Both the position numbers and the translations under genes were made by a program. Under the pieces are notes generated by a model that was not told the DNA's origin, did no database searches, and was given only the letters and a program-made list of their open reading frames with translations. This document shows positions 45,825 to 56,900 of a stretch of DNA of 64,000 nt, one piece after another. Position 1 is the stretch's first letter, and the number at the start of each line of letters is the position of its first letter. Source of the DNA: Schistosoma haematobium. Taxonomy: Eukaryota > Platyhelminthes > Trematoda > Strigeidida > Schistosomatidae. Location of the stretch: the NCBI RefSeq assembly GCF_000699445.3, contig NC_067196.1, positions 76,808,364-76,872,363 of the forward strand, given 5' to 3'.

Positions 45825-47935
45825 TTAAGCACTTATTTCTGTTACCCCTCGTGAAGGAATACAGATCAACCAACAGGATTCCCTCTCTAACTTTGTACTG
45901 GATAGGCTTTTCCAGTAGTTTTTAGTTTTTATCCATCTTTTTGATAGCTCCCACCAATTTTTGACAAAGTTTCTTCTTTCACCTTCCTCTTTCTCTTGAG
46001 ACTTCAAGATTTCGAGTTCAGGCTTCTCCCATGATGTAGTTTGATAATTTCCTTAATGTTTTTTCTATTCACTTCCAACGTCTTTTCTTAATTTCCTCTC
46101 CGGTCGGATCCTCGTTTGTTCTCTCCCACAGTAGGTTGTTAATAAAGGTATCCGGTCAGCTGACATCCTGCACAGACAATTCATTGCAAATACTTGTACA
46201 ACTTTGATGATGGTTGTGATAGTTCTCCGAATTTCAGCTCCGTAAAACAGAACTGTCTTGATGTTTGTATAATGAATTCTTACTTTGATGTTGACTTTTA
46301 GACATTTGTTCTGAGTTCCATATGTTTTCCAATTGTATGAATGTTGCCCATAATTTTCTAACAGATACCTTTACATATGCATCAGATCCTCTATGTTTAT
46401 ACCTGATGCTGCCCATGTATGTATGTATACGCTTCCATTTCTCCTAGAGCATTTTAATCACGTGTGATTCAATAAGTGACCTCCGTGATATATGAAGGAT
46501 CTTGGTTTTTCCCTTTTATATATTGAGGCCTAATGCCGTGGATGCTGCTGCTACACTATTTGTCTTAACTTGCATTTGTAGCTGTGTATGGGATAAAATA
46601 ATTAATTCATCCACGTACTCCCAATCGCCTAACCGCATCCAAGCTGTCCATTGTATTCCATGCTTCCCCTCAGATATGCAACTCTTAAAAATCCAGTCAA
46701 CCAACAGAAGAAAGGTGAGATTAAGAGTCCCTATCTTACACCGTTCTTTATCTTGAATACATCTGTGAGCTGTCCTCAATGCACGACTTCGGAGTGTAGG
46801 TAGTGGTGTGAATTTCATATAATGTTGGCAATGTTCTCACTTACTCCATAGTGTCATAGTGGTTTCGCAATTCGGTCCGTGCATGACCGATCTTCACGGT
46901 ACCCAGACTGTCGATCTCGAAACTGGACGTCTACTGAATCTTTCAACCGGTTCAGCAACACTTTATTGAAAACCTTTCCTGCAACACATAGCAGTGTGAT
47001 GCCTCTGTAGTTCTCGCACTTGCTGAAATCTACGTCCTTTGTTATGGTGATTAAGGCATCCTTCTTTCCAGTCTGACGACACTCATTCTTACTCAAAACG
47101 TTTTCTGAATAGAACGTGGTGCATGTTTGCAGTTCCTTCCACTCATTCAGTCCATGTCGTCCTATAACATCTTCATATCCAGTGTTATACACCCAAAACT
47201 GGACTTTCAGGTATCCCATCAGGATGACCAGGTTATATCATAGTCACTTCTCTACGATCAACTGCAGTCTCTCATAAAACTGATCTTTATCGTCTTCGTT
47301 GCTATCATTGGTGGACGTATAACACTGGATAACATTCATTGTGATCTCCCTTATTTCGAAGGATGCTTTAATGACCCTGATTCCATGAGATCCCCATCTT
47401 ATAAATGCTTTTGTGCCTCTGGGAACAGTATTAGTGCAACTCTTTGTTTGCACGAAGCATTTTCTTCTCCATGATTAGAATACAACAGTATCTCTCCCGA
47501 ATCTATCCTTTGCTGTTTAGGTTCAGTCCGATAAGTTTCACTTATTCCGAACACCATTAAGTTGCATCTCTTCATTTCCTCAGCTATTTATTTGTTCTTC
47601 CCGATCTCACGCATTATCCGAACATTCCAAGTACCTATATTAGTCGTTTCTCTGATTTTTAGAATAGGCATCGTTCTCGTGACTCACGAAGAATATCGAA
47701 TTTCATTATGAGGCGTCGTGATTCTTCTAAACGAAGATCCTCTAACTTTCAAGGGAATGTTCAGATGGTTTAAAGTGTTTATTCTGGCTAGTGATTTTGT
47801 TATCAGTTTTGTTCTCTGTGAGATGAGGTTGCTGACCCTATTATAAACCCACCTCCTTTATATGGGCTTAGGACCGACAGTAACCCTAGAAGAGTTACAG
47901 GCGGAGTTAGTATAGTAACTAAACGAATAAAAGTT
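45825..47935 (-). mobile_element. RTE element copy 6, nearly full length with deletions
   Basis: On the minus strand it begins with the RTE 5' end (AACTCCGCC near 47917) and ends near the GTAACAGAAATAAGTGC tail at 45830. Endonuclease pieces (SHGIRVIKASFEI, VIQCYTSTND, GYEDVIGRHGLNE) are followed by a jump into the reverse transcriptase (NYRGITLLCVAGKVFNKVLL, REDRSCTDRIA). About 1.2 kb of the coding region is missing. Many stops and frame changes are present, and it looks older than copy 1. Confidence 0.85.
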
Positions 47936-49065
47936 ATTGCATAATTTCTTTTTCAATTTTTGAAATTAGTAAGTTGAACAGATGAATTTCCCTTAATTTA
48001 TCTACCAAAAATATAGCGCAAAAGAATTAGAAGTTTGAATAATAGCCGAATCATTTAAAAGTTAACTATCGGTTTACTTTGTTGATTAAATTTTGTGAAT
48101 ATTATTAATACCTGAAAACAAAAGAGAAAAATTAGAAATAATCACAACTGATCAAGATTGTTCAAAATTAACGAAAGGCATCGGAACAGTATGTCACCAT
48201 AGAGCGTTACATCGAACTCTTTTTTTTGTTTTGTGAATTAACTTTTAGCGAATAGTGTATATTTGTAGTTGACAAACTACCGCTCACTGTAATGAATTAA
48301 CTAACATTTTAAAAAAATGCTATAATGTCGATTCAAATGCAAAATGATATGGAATCTAAATAAATTGTAATTGAAAACTATGACTATATGTATAATGAGA
48401 TTTTCCTCTAGGCAATAGGAGTTGCTATTAATTCACTAGTATCTGCAAACATTAAAACAATTATGATTATTACATGTGCATACCAATGCTTTTTAAAAGA
48501 AGTAAACATGGCTTCATGAAGGTGGATTCATTTTTCTTCTCACTATTTCATTTCGTATTGTACGAATAATTTACAGCATTCGGGAATGATTATGCAAGGT
48601 ATCCATATTCACTCTTATTACCAAGCAGTACCAATGTAAATGATCTTTCCCTTTGAAATTAAAGCCTTTACATGAGAGATTCCTTACATACAATTGTGTT
48701 TTAATATAATGGGAATTTTCCAGCGACAAGAGAAATATCAGAATAAAAATAAAACTAACATCTTTAATTTGATGCTGAACGAAAAAAAAACACACAAAAA
48801 ATAGTTGAATATTTAGTCATTTAAAAAAAGGGAAACGTATGATAGAGAATCTATCATTTGGTTAGCGTGTTAAGATTTATTCATTGATTGAGTAAAACGA
48901 TTGATTCCTTTTAAAGTTTATATTGAAATTTTCTATGAAAATTAATTAAGACATTCATTTGTATTTCAGGCTAAATGTTTACTAATGTGATTATCAGTAA
49001 TATATAGAACGTATAAGAATAATCTGTTATAATGTCTTTTAAATTTGTCACAACCATATGAATCT
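47936..49065. other. Unassigned AT-rich sequence
   Basis: No feature is supported here. Confidence 0.4.
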
Positions 49066-49069
49066 TCAG

Positions 49070-49566
49070 CATTAGATAGTAGTTGGAGGTAGTCAACAGG
49101 AAACTCTGGACCCGGATTTCATGCTACTTGGCATTCGTCAGCAAGGTGTACCTGTAATCTTGAGGGAATTGATGCTCCCCTACGGATTCGATCCCGTGTC
49201 ACCCAGCTTCACAGTCAGAGACGTCACCACTGGGCTAACCGTGCCATGACCAACCTCCTGTAGGATTGAGATGTAATCACAATTGATCGATCACTGGATG
49301 GTGATCAATGTCATGTGTGTTTAGTCCTTCTTAGTGCAGATCGGATGCTATCGGCCAAGTTGCAATGTGATCACTATGCTGAGATTAGAGGTTGGTCGCG
49401 GCCAGGATGGTCCAATGATAACGTCTCTGACTGTGAAGCTGGGTGACACGGGATCGAATCCGTAGGGGAGCATCAGTTCCCTCAAGATTACAGGTACACC
49501 TTGCTGACAAGTGCCAAGTAGCACGAAATCCGGGTCCAGAGTTACTTGTTGACTACCTCCAACCAC
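49070..49566. repeat. Inverted pair of a third tRNA-derived hammerhead retroposon (family C)
   Basis: A minus copy (about 49070-49262) and a plus copy (about 49380-49566) share CTGTGAAGCTGGGTGACACG, B box GATCGAATCC, AGGGGAGCATCAG and a hammerhead block. They are separated by about 120 bp that is itself partly related to the family's 5' region. The tRNA-like part differs from families A and B. Confidence 0.72.
49104..49146 (-). ncRNA. Hammerhead ribozyme (family C)
   Basis: The minus strand has CTGACGA, stem II ATGC/GCAT with a CAAGTA loop, GAAA, a short ATCC/GGGT stem III and the GTC site. In the plus copy near 49503 the core is CTGACAA, so it is damaged. Confidence 0.6.
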
Positions 49567-49629
49567 CTTCTAATGTCAACATAGTGCATGAAACGTCGAA
49601 TCATCAATTACATAATTGTATTAGTATCA

Positions 49630-50022
49630 AAAAAGGTTTTGTGGAGATTTTAGTAATTTCAATAGTTGAGATCATGAGTCATTTGAAGTTAGTCCACCAT
49701 GGAAAACCTGAATGCACCGAACGGCCGTTTTGTCCTATTATGGGATTCATCAGCAGTGCGCATCCACGAACCTGCCTCGCGAGATTCAAACCCAGGATCT
49801 ATCAGTTAGACACTAACACCGCTGGACGCCGCCCGGCTCAGAGGTCATGTGGCTAAGCGCTCACGTGCGAGACTGATAGGACTTGAGTTCGAATCCCGCG
49901 TTGCGAGCCCGTGGATGCGCACTGCTGATGGGTTTCCTAATAGGACGAAACGGCCGTTCAGTGCCTCCAGGTTTTCCATGGTGGTCTAGCCTCAATTGAC
50001 TTATGATCTCAAATATTGACAT
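49630..50022. repeat. Inverted dimer of family A retroposons
   Basis: A minus copy (49630-49807, 3' end to tRNA-like head) joins a plus copy (49808-50022, tRNA-like head to 3' block) head to head. Both ribozymes have core changes (AAAA for GAAA; CTGATGG for CTGANGA). Confidence 0.72.
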
Positions 50023-50117
50023 AATTGTACTGCTAGAAATAACTCACATTAATTTCAGTGAAAATAACGATGCATGTGAAATAAACAGGTTGGATAAAGA
50101 AAGGGTCCAAAATTGTA

Positions 50118-50160
50118 TTTCTGACGTTTCGTGACTTAATGTAAGTCACTTCTAATTGTT
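50118..50160 (-). ncRNA. Decayed PLE-type hammerhead motif
   Basis: The minus strand keeps a perfect 7-bp stem II (GTGACTT/AAGTCAC), GAAACGTC and the 3' half of stem I. The CTGA of the core is lost (ATTAGAAG), so it should not cleave. Confidence 0.5.
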
Positions 50161-50781
50161 CTCCTTCTGAAGATATTTATTATTTTAATGGCCTAGATAT
50201 ACCTAAAAATAATCTAATCACTGAATTTCAAACCCTTAATCAACACATTCTTAATGGATAATACTTCTTAATGAATACATTTCATGGTTCATTAATTTGT
50301 TAAAAGTTATTTTTCGTTTTTGTTAATCTAAGAATCAAGGATAAATTGATCGATTGAAATTTAATAATCAACCCATATATAATAAATTTTCGCTCATTAT
50401 ATGTATAATAATTTCTGGGTTTCATAATATTCCAGGTATATTTGATAAATAAATAACCCGTGCATAGCATCAGTTTCATTGACATATTGAATTTTCTATT
50501 CAATAAATATCCACCTACAATTAATAAATATTATTTATAATAACGAGTAAATAGTAATTCAGATATTCATGGCGTATGTTTAATTGACTCATTGAATGGC
50601 TTTCTAAATGAATAATTTTGTTTTGATCACTTTCATGACATTGATAAAGAGATTTTGTTTTGTTTTTCAAATATCAGTAAAAAAAAAACAAAAGAAAACA
50701 AACAATTTTGTTTTGTTTTGATCAATACAATGAGAAATGCAAAAATTAAAATACCTGATATAATTAATCTATTATGTTTTT
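50161..50781. other. Unassigned AT-rich sequence
   Basis: No feature is supported here, only A/T-rich tracts such as GTTTTGTTTT runs. Confidence 0.35.
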
Positions 50782-50902
50782 TGGGATTGAGATCATGAAA
50801 GAATTAATGTTAGACCATCATTGAAAACCTGGAAGCACTGGAAGTTCGTTTCGTCTTATCGTGGAACTCCTCATCGGTACGCATCTACGATCTCACTCGC
50901 GA
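50782..50902 (-). repeat. Family A retroposon, 3' half
   Basis: It has GAGATCATGA, ACCATCATTGAAAACCTGG and the ribozyme block (GACGAAAC kept, CTGA lost) on the minus strand, cut at CGCGAGAG. Confidence 0.6.
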
Positions 50903-51043
50903 GAGTTTTGTTCTCTGAGCTGGATGGTTTGGTCATAGAGCTTTCATTGTTATTCTGATCGATATATTCAGCGCAAACGTTTACCTGAAATTTTTTGATG
51001 AAAGTTGCACAACCAAACCATCTAGCTCAGAAAACAAAACTCC
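50903..51043. repeat. 141-bp inverted repeat related to the hammerhead motif at 36.5 kb
   Basis: The ends GAGTTTTGTTCTCTGAGCTG and CTAGCTCAGAAAACAAAACTC are inverted copies (about 32 bp with few mismatches). The left half matches 36475-36560. Its CTGANGA box is CTGAATA, so the ribozyme is probably dead. Confidence 0.6.
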
Positions 51044-51888
51044 ATAAGAAATTTAACTTTATTAAAATTTCCAATTTTATCCAGTAGATGCTTTGTTCAT
51101 TAATACAAAACATGAATATAATTCACTTTTATTCATCTTGTTAGAATAAACAGTGATATTATAGAAGGATTGATTTCAAAAGAAAACTACATACAATATC
51201 AATCAGTTTCTAGATAGCAAAATACATATATAAATAGCTGTAATTTTTTGTAACTTGTTCTTGTCATATATGTCACAAGAATTTCTACATTCCACACTGG
51301 TTAATGAATAGATTTCAGTACGAAGTACTTTGAACATAAATCTGCGAACCGTAGCAACAAATGAAAAACAAAAAACGTTCATCGGGATCATACTAAACAA
51401 AATAAAATACAGACCAAAATTTATGCTAAAGTCAAAGTTAATTACCAGCAAGCTCAGTTATCTAATGTGATTCTCTACATAAATGAACAGATCAGTATAT
51501 TCGTTTGTTTCACTTCCCTATGTTAAAACAAACATATCTTTTATCCAGTAGACAAGAAACGAATAAAAAACAACCATTCTTTCGCGTTGTTCAAAAACCA
51601 ACTTTTACTCAATATAAAGTTAACATAATTACAAGATTACAAGAATGATTGACAACTGAACAGTCATCCAATCAAAAGATTTTAATAATAAATAGTATAA
51701 AGTTATGAAATCACTGTTCCTTCAGACGAACATCAAAATAAATTGATCAGAAATTTATCGAAATTAAATTATACAATTGTTGTTTTTTATATTGTTACTA
51801 AATCATATTCTTTAGTTAGTCTTAACACTTAAATGACACTAATTTTAATTGTAAGTCATTTTCAGCAAACTCAAGTTGTGGTTATTAC
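51044..51888. other. Unassigned AT-rich sequence left of the PLE palindrome
   Basis: No feature is supported here. Confidence 0.4.
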
Positions 51889-54720
51889 TTTTAATAAACG
51901 CAATACACCCATTATGACATTAAATAAGAAAGAAAGATTAGTTCAGCGAATAGTTCTCTTTTCGGCGAATTCATTTTCAAAGCTGTACAATCGCAAATAT
52001 ATATACTTATTTTTACAGGGTGATAATAATACTGATAATAAACTTGTGATATACATGGTGACAGTGAGGTTAAATAAACAAACGTATTAGAAAAACTTTT
52101 TTTAAAAACAAGGAAAGTTTGATAGTTAATGGCTTAGATATTCATCGGGTAAGAGTAGCTCAGCATGATAAAATAACATAAAATGTTGAAACAGAGATGA
52201 AATGTGATCAGAATGATCGGTGAAATAAAAACAAACCGGTTGGGGGTACAAGATTTGAAGGGAAGATGGAAGGTGAAGCAGGTGGCTGTAAAAGAACAAG
52301 AGTAATGAGAAAGAGAAAAATTTAATACATTAAGACCATGGTAAAAGAAGAGGTTGTACCAGTCTCTTTTGTACACATAATTCTGGTTTTTCAAAATGTA
52401 TGGCTATTGCCTCGGCAATGCAAAGAAGATGTAGTCTAATTGTCTTAGGAAGGCTTCTACTTACCTTGTAGATGACTTTGAACCCAGAGTCTGTCTTGAT
52501 TGAGTGACCTGTGTTCACAAGGTGTTCGACTATAGAACTTCTTATTGAGCCGCTGCCTCCTCTTCTTAGCCACGCCGGACAATGTTCTTGAATTCTTTTG
52601 GATAAAGTACGCATCGAACGACCTATATACCTAGCTCCACAAGAGCAGGTAAATTGGTAAATGCACATTGAATTGATCAGATGCGATAATTTATCTTTCA
52701 GATTATTGGTGAACAGTGATCGGCTGGAGAATAATATTCGCAATGTTGCTGCGAAGAATGTTCTTTTAAAGAATCTGAAATTCTCCTCTTTAAGACATAT
52801 GCGGCTCTATCACCTTTGAAGTCGATGTTCATGTATAAAATTTTCTTTCCTACTGCAGTTGTTTGTGGTCTTGGCATTTTCGGTTTCATGTTCTTATCAA
52901 CGAATATAGAAGGATATCCGTTTTTGATAAGTATCTCTTTTAAAAACTCAATTCTTCCTCTACGACCTCGGGGCTACAGATTCTTCGTATTCTTGTGGCG
53001 AGAGTTATTATTAAGTTTCTTTTTCGGCTGATGGGAACCCAACTGTGGAAATTTGATAGTTGGCCATTCCACATGGGTTTCCTGTAGATAGATCTTTTAA
53101 AGTACCATCTTGTTTCCTTGTTATATCTACATCAAGGAAGTGAATATTTTGTTTGCTTTCAACTTCAATTGTGAATTTTATTGATGGGTGACAATTATTA
53201 AATGTATTTAGATCACTTAAGTTACATTTGTTATCACAAATGATAAAGATATCATCCATATACCTTTTATATAAGTGGAGGTTTTCTATAATTCTTTTAA
53301 GTTGGTTGTTTTCTAAACTGGCCATGAAGCAATCTGCCAGTAATGGACCAAGTGGGGATCCCATTGCTATACCATCCTTCTATCTATGAATTACGTCGTT
53401 GAATGTGAACTGTACATTGCAAGTACAACGTAGTAATAATTCCTTCAAATAAACCTCAGGTATCCCAATGTTTATCTCAGTATTGCTTATGTACTTGCAG
53501 ATAAAATTAATGGTTTCTGTAAGTGGGACATTAGTGAATAATGATTCCACATCCAGAGATAGCATAATTTTGCCACTTACATTCACTTCTTTTATGTGGT
53601 CGATAAATTCAAAGGTATCACGTACAGAATGTTTACAAATGAGTTTTCTAACGGGTTCTAAGAGATTCGCCAACCACTTTGCTATAGGGTGGTAAGGGGA
53701 TCCAGACATATCGAGAATCGGTCTAAGAGGTAGGCCAGGTTTGTGTATTTTTGGCAAACCGTATAATCGCGGTATTATCGATGCTGTTGGTCTTATGTGC
53801 TCAAATAACTGTTCGTTGATTAACTGCTCTTTTTCATTTTCTTAAGGACGTCAATTAGTTGCTTTTCTATAATTTCAGTCTTGTTTTTCTCATTGTTGGG
53901 TTTTGAGAATTTGGTGTCATCTGATAACAACGTTGCCATTTTTCAACATAATCTTTGCGATCTAGCAGCACTAAACCAGCACCTTTATCTGGACGTGTTA
54001 TGATCAAGTCTTTATTATTTCTAAGTAGTTTTATCTGATTTCTATGTTCTTTTGTTAGTAGACTTTTGCCCGTTACTTTTGTACTAATATATTGGTTGCA
54101 GCTGTCAAGAAGAGTAGATCTGAAACGTTGGAATCCTTGATCAGAGATTGGATTAAGACCATTTGTTTGTTTGATTAAGTTTTCGAGTTGAACATGTGTG
54201 TTGATTTTGTTAACTTTTTCATTTATGTCGCAGAATTTTATCTCCAAAGATAAGGCTTCTAATTGTACATTTGTCAACGATATTGAAGAATGATTAAACA
54301 CATATCTCTCAGGGTTGTTAGGAAAGTTGTGCTGTGTTTCTGTAGTTTTTAAACTTTTAGTGAGATCTGATATTAAGTTTTTTTGCGTTTGTTGATAACT
54401 GTGGTAACATAATCGGTGAAAAGATTGTGTTCGTTAGGTGATAATTCATATAATACAGGAGATCTTTGTGAAATGTTAAGTTCCAATAACGGAATGCGAG
54501 GACGAATAGAGTCAATAACATTTTGTGCATGGCGTTTAAGAGATTTCGAGTTTGGATAAATATGGTTTCTTCGAAGAATTTTCCAGTAGTATTTAGGATA
54601 TTTGTGCATTTTAACGCAATCGTTAAGAAAGGTAATCTTCGCATTCACTTCCGCAAGTTTGACAGAAAAACGCAGAAACTCATTAAGTTCCTTTACTGTC
54701 GAAGGGTCTTTGGAATTTTT
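51889..54720 (-). pseudogene. Penelope-like element 1: reverse transcriptase plus GIY-YIG ORF, broken
   Basis: Read on the minus strand: N-terminal region (KYYWKILRRNHIYPNSKSLK), then RPDKGAGLVLLDRKDYVEKW, LPKIHKPGLPLRPIL, LSLDVESLFTNVPLTETI (catalytic Asp), AMGSPLGPLLADCFMASLEN, KRYMDDIFIICD (catalytic pair) and HFLDVDITRKQDG. It ends with the GIY-YIG domain (MCIYQFTCSCGARYIGRSMR, KRIQEH, SIVEHL) and LLLPWS. Such enzymes copy RNA at a nicked target. TAG interrupts it after FNDVIHR, and several one-base changes in A runs shift the frame, including before RTFFAAT. About 440 bp of 3' UTR follow, with the PLE 3' end near 51889. Confidence 0.9.
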
Positions 54721-55767
54721 AATAAACGGAATACACCCATTATGACATTAAATAAGAAAGAAAGATTAGTTCAGCGAATAGTTCTCTTTTCGGCGAATTC
54801 ATTTTCAAAGCTGTACAATCGCAAATATATATACTTATTTTTACAGGGTGATAATAATACTGATAATAAACTTGTGATATACATGGTGACAGTGAGGTTA
54901 AATAAACAAACGTATTAGAAAAACTTTTTTAAAAACAAGGAAAGTTTGATAGTTAATGGCTTAGATATTCATCGGGTAAGAGTAGCTCAGCATGATAAAA
55001 TAACATAAAATGTTGAAACAGAGATGAAATGTGATCAGAATGATCGGTGAAATAAAAACAAACCGGTTGGGGGTACAAGATTTGAAGGGAAGATGGAAGG
55101 TGAAGCAGGTGGCTGTAAAAGAACAAGAGTAATGAGAAAGAGAAAAATTTAATACATTAAGACCATGGTAAAAGAAGAGGTTGTACCAGTCTCTTTTGTA
55201 CACATAATTCTGGTTTTTCAAAATGTATGGCTATTGCCTCGGCAATGCAAAGAAGATGTAGTCTAATTGTCTTAGGAAGGCTTCTACTTACCTTGTAGAT
55301 GACTTTGAACCCAGAGTCTGTCTTGATTGAGTGACCTGTGTTCACAAGGTGTTCGACTATAGAACTTCTTATTGAGCCGCTGCCTCCTCTTCTTAGCCAC
55401 GCCGGACAATGTTCTTGAATTCTTTTGGATAAAGTACGCATCGAACGACCTATATACCTAGCTCCACAAGAGCAGGTAAATTGGTAAATGCACATTGAAT
55501 TGATCAGATGCGATAATTTATCTTTCAGATTATTGGTGAACAGTGATCGGCTGGAGAATAATATTCGCAATGTTGCTGCGAAGAATGTTCTTTTAAAGAA
55601 TCTGAAATTCTCCTCTTTAAGACATATGCGGCTCTATCACCTTTGAAGTCGATGTTCATGTATAAAATTTTCTTTCCTACTGCAGTTGTTTGTGGTCTTG
55701 GCATTTTCGGTTTCATGTTCTTATCAACGAATATAGAAGGATATCCGTTTTTGATAAGTATCTCTTC
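54720..55767 (-). pseudogene. Penelope-like element 2: partial copy acting as terminal repeat
   Basis: This is the 3' part of the PLE (from ILIKNGYPSIF through the GIY-YIG domain, stop and 3' UTR). It lies directly upstream of copy 1 in the same direction, and sequence matches 51889-52940 almost exactly. It shares the frame change before the GIY-YIG domain (four A where copy 4 has five). Confidence 0.88.
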
Positions 55768-55782
55768 TGAGATTTTTAAAGA
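55768..55782. other. Centre of the PLE palindrome
   Basis: TCTGAGATTTTTAAA lies between the truncated minus copy and the start of the plus copy. The exact inverted match resumes at about 55863, so about 96 bases form the unpaired centre. Most of them belong to the longer plus copy. Confidence 0.7.
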
Positions 55783-56900
55783 GAAACTGAATAATAACTC
55801 TCGCCACAAGAATATGAAGAATCTGTAGCCCCGAGGTCGTAGAGGAAGAATTGAGTTTTTAAAAGAGATACTTATCAAAAACGGATATCCTTCTATATTC
55901 GTTGATAAGAACATGAAACCGAAAATGCCAAGACCACAAACAACTGCAGTAGGAAAGAAAATTTTATACATGAACATCGACTTCAAAGGTGATAGAGCCG
56001 CATATGTCTTAAAGAGGAGAATTTCAGATTCTTTAAAAGAACATTCTTCGCAGCAACATTGCGAATATTATTCTCCAGCCGATCACTGTTCACCAATAAT
56101 CTGAAAGATAAATTATCGCATCTGATCAATTCAATGTGCATTTACCAATTTACCTGCTCTTGTGGAGCTAGGTATATAGGTCGTTCGATGCGTACTTTAT
56201 CCAAAAGAATTCAAGAACATTGTCCGGCGTGGCTAAGAAGAGGAGGCAGCGGCTCAATAAGAAGTTCTATAGTCGAACACCTTGTGAACACAGGTCACTC
56301 AATCAAGACAGACTCTGGGTTCAAAGTCATCTACAAGGTAAGTAGAAGCCTTCCTAAGACAATTAGACTACATCTTCTTTGCATTGCCGAGGCAATAGCC
56401 ATACATTTTGAAAAACCAGAATTATGTGTACAAAAGAGACTGGTACAACCTCTTCTTTTACCATGGTCTTAATGTATTAAATTTTTTCTCTTTCTCATTA
56501 CTCTTGTTCTTTTACAGCCACCTGCTTCACCTTCCATCTTCCCTTCAAATCTTGTACCCCCAACCGGTTTGTTTTTATTTCACCGATCATTCTGATCACA
56601 TTTCATCTCTGTTTCAACATTTTATGTTATTTTATCATGCTGAGCTACTCTTACCCGATGAATATCTAAGCCATTAACTATCAAACTTTCCTTGTTTTTA
56701 AAAAAGTTTTTCTAATACGTTTGTTTATTTAACCTCACTGTCACCATGTATATCACAAGTTTATTATCAGTATTATTATCACCCTGTAAAAATAAGTATA
56801 TATATTTGCGATTGTACAGCTTTGAAAATGAATTCGCCGAAAAGAGAACTATTCGCTGAACTAATCTTTCTTTCTTATTTAATGTCATAATGGGTGTATT
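55783..56900 (+). pseudogene. Penelope-like element 3: partial copy acting as terminal repeat
   Basis: It begins near AATAATAACTCTCGCCACAA and encodes ILIKNGYPSIFVDKNMKPKM, the linker, and the GIY-YIG domain (137-codon frame 56059-56472 ending LLLPWS), then the PLE 3' UTR. It starts about 95 bases further 5' than the minus partner. The same A-run frame change as in copies 1 and 2 separates linker and endonuclease. Confidence 0.88.

Noticed and set aside
52816..56677. Open frames on the strand opposite to the PLE copies (for example 55525-55986 read across the centre)
   Set aside because: They are reverse-strand shadows of the PLE ORF. The long frame across 55.77 kb exists only because the palindrome reads partly as coding on both strands.
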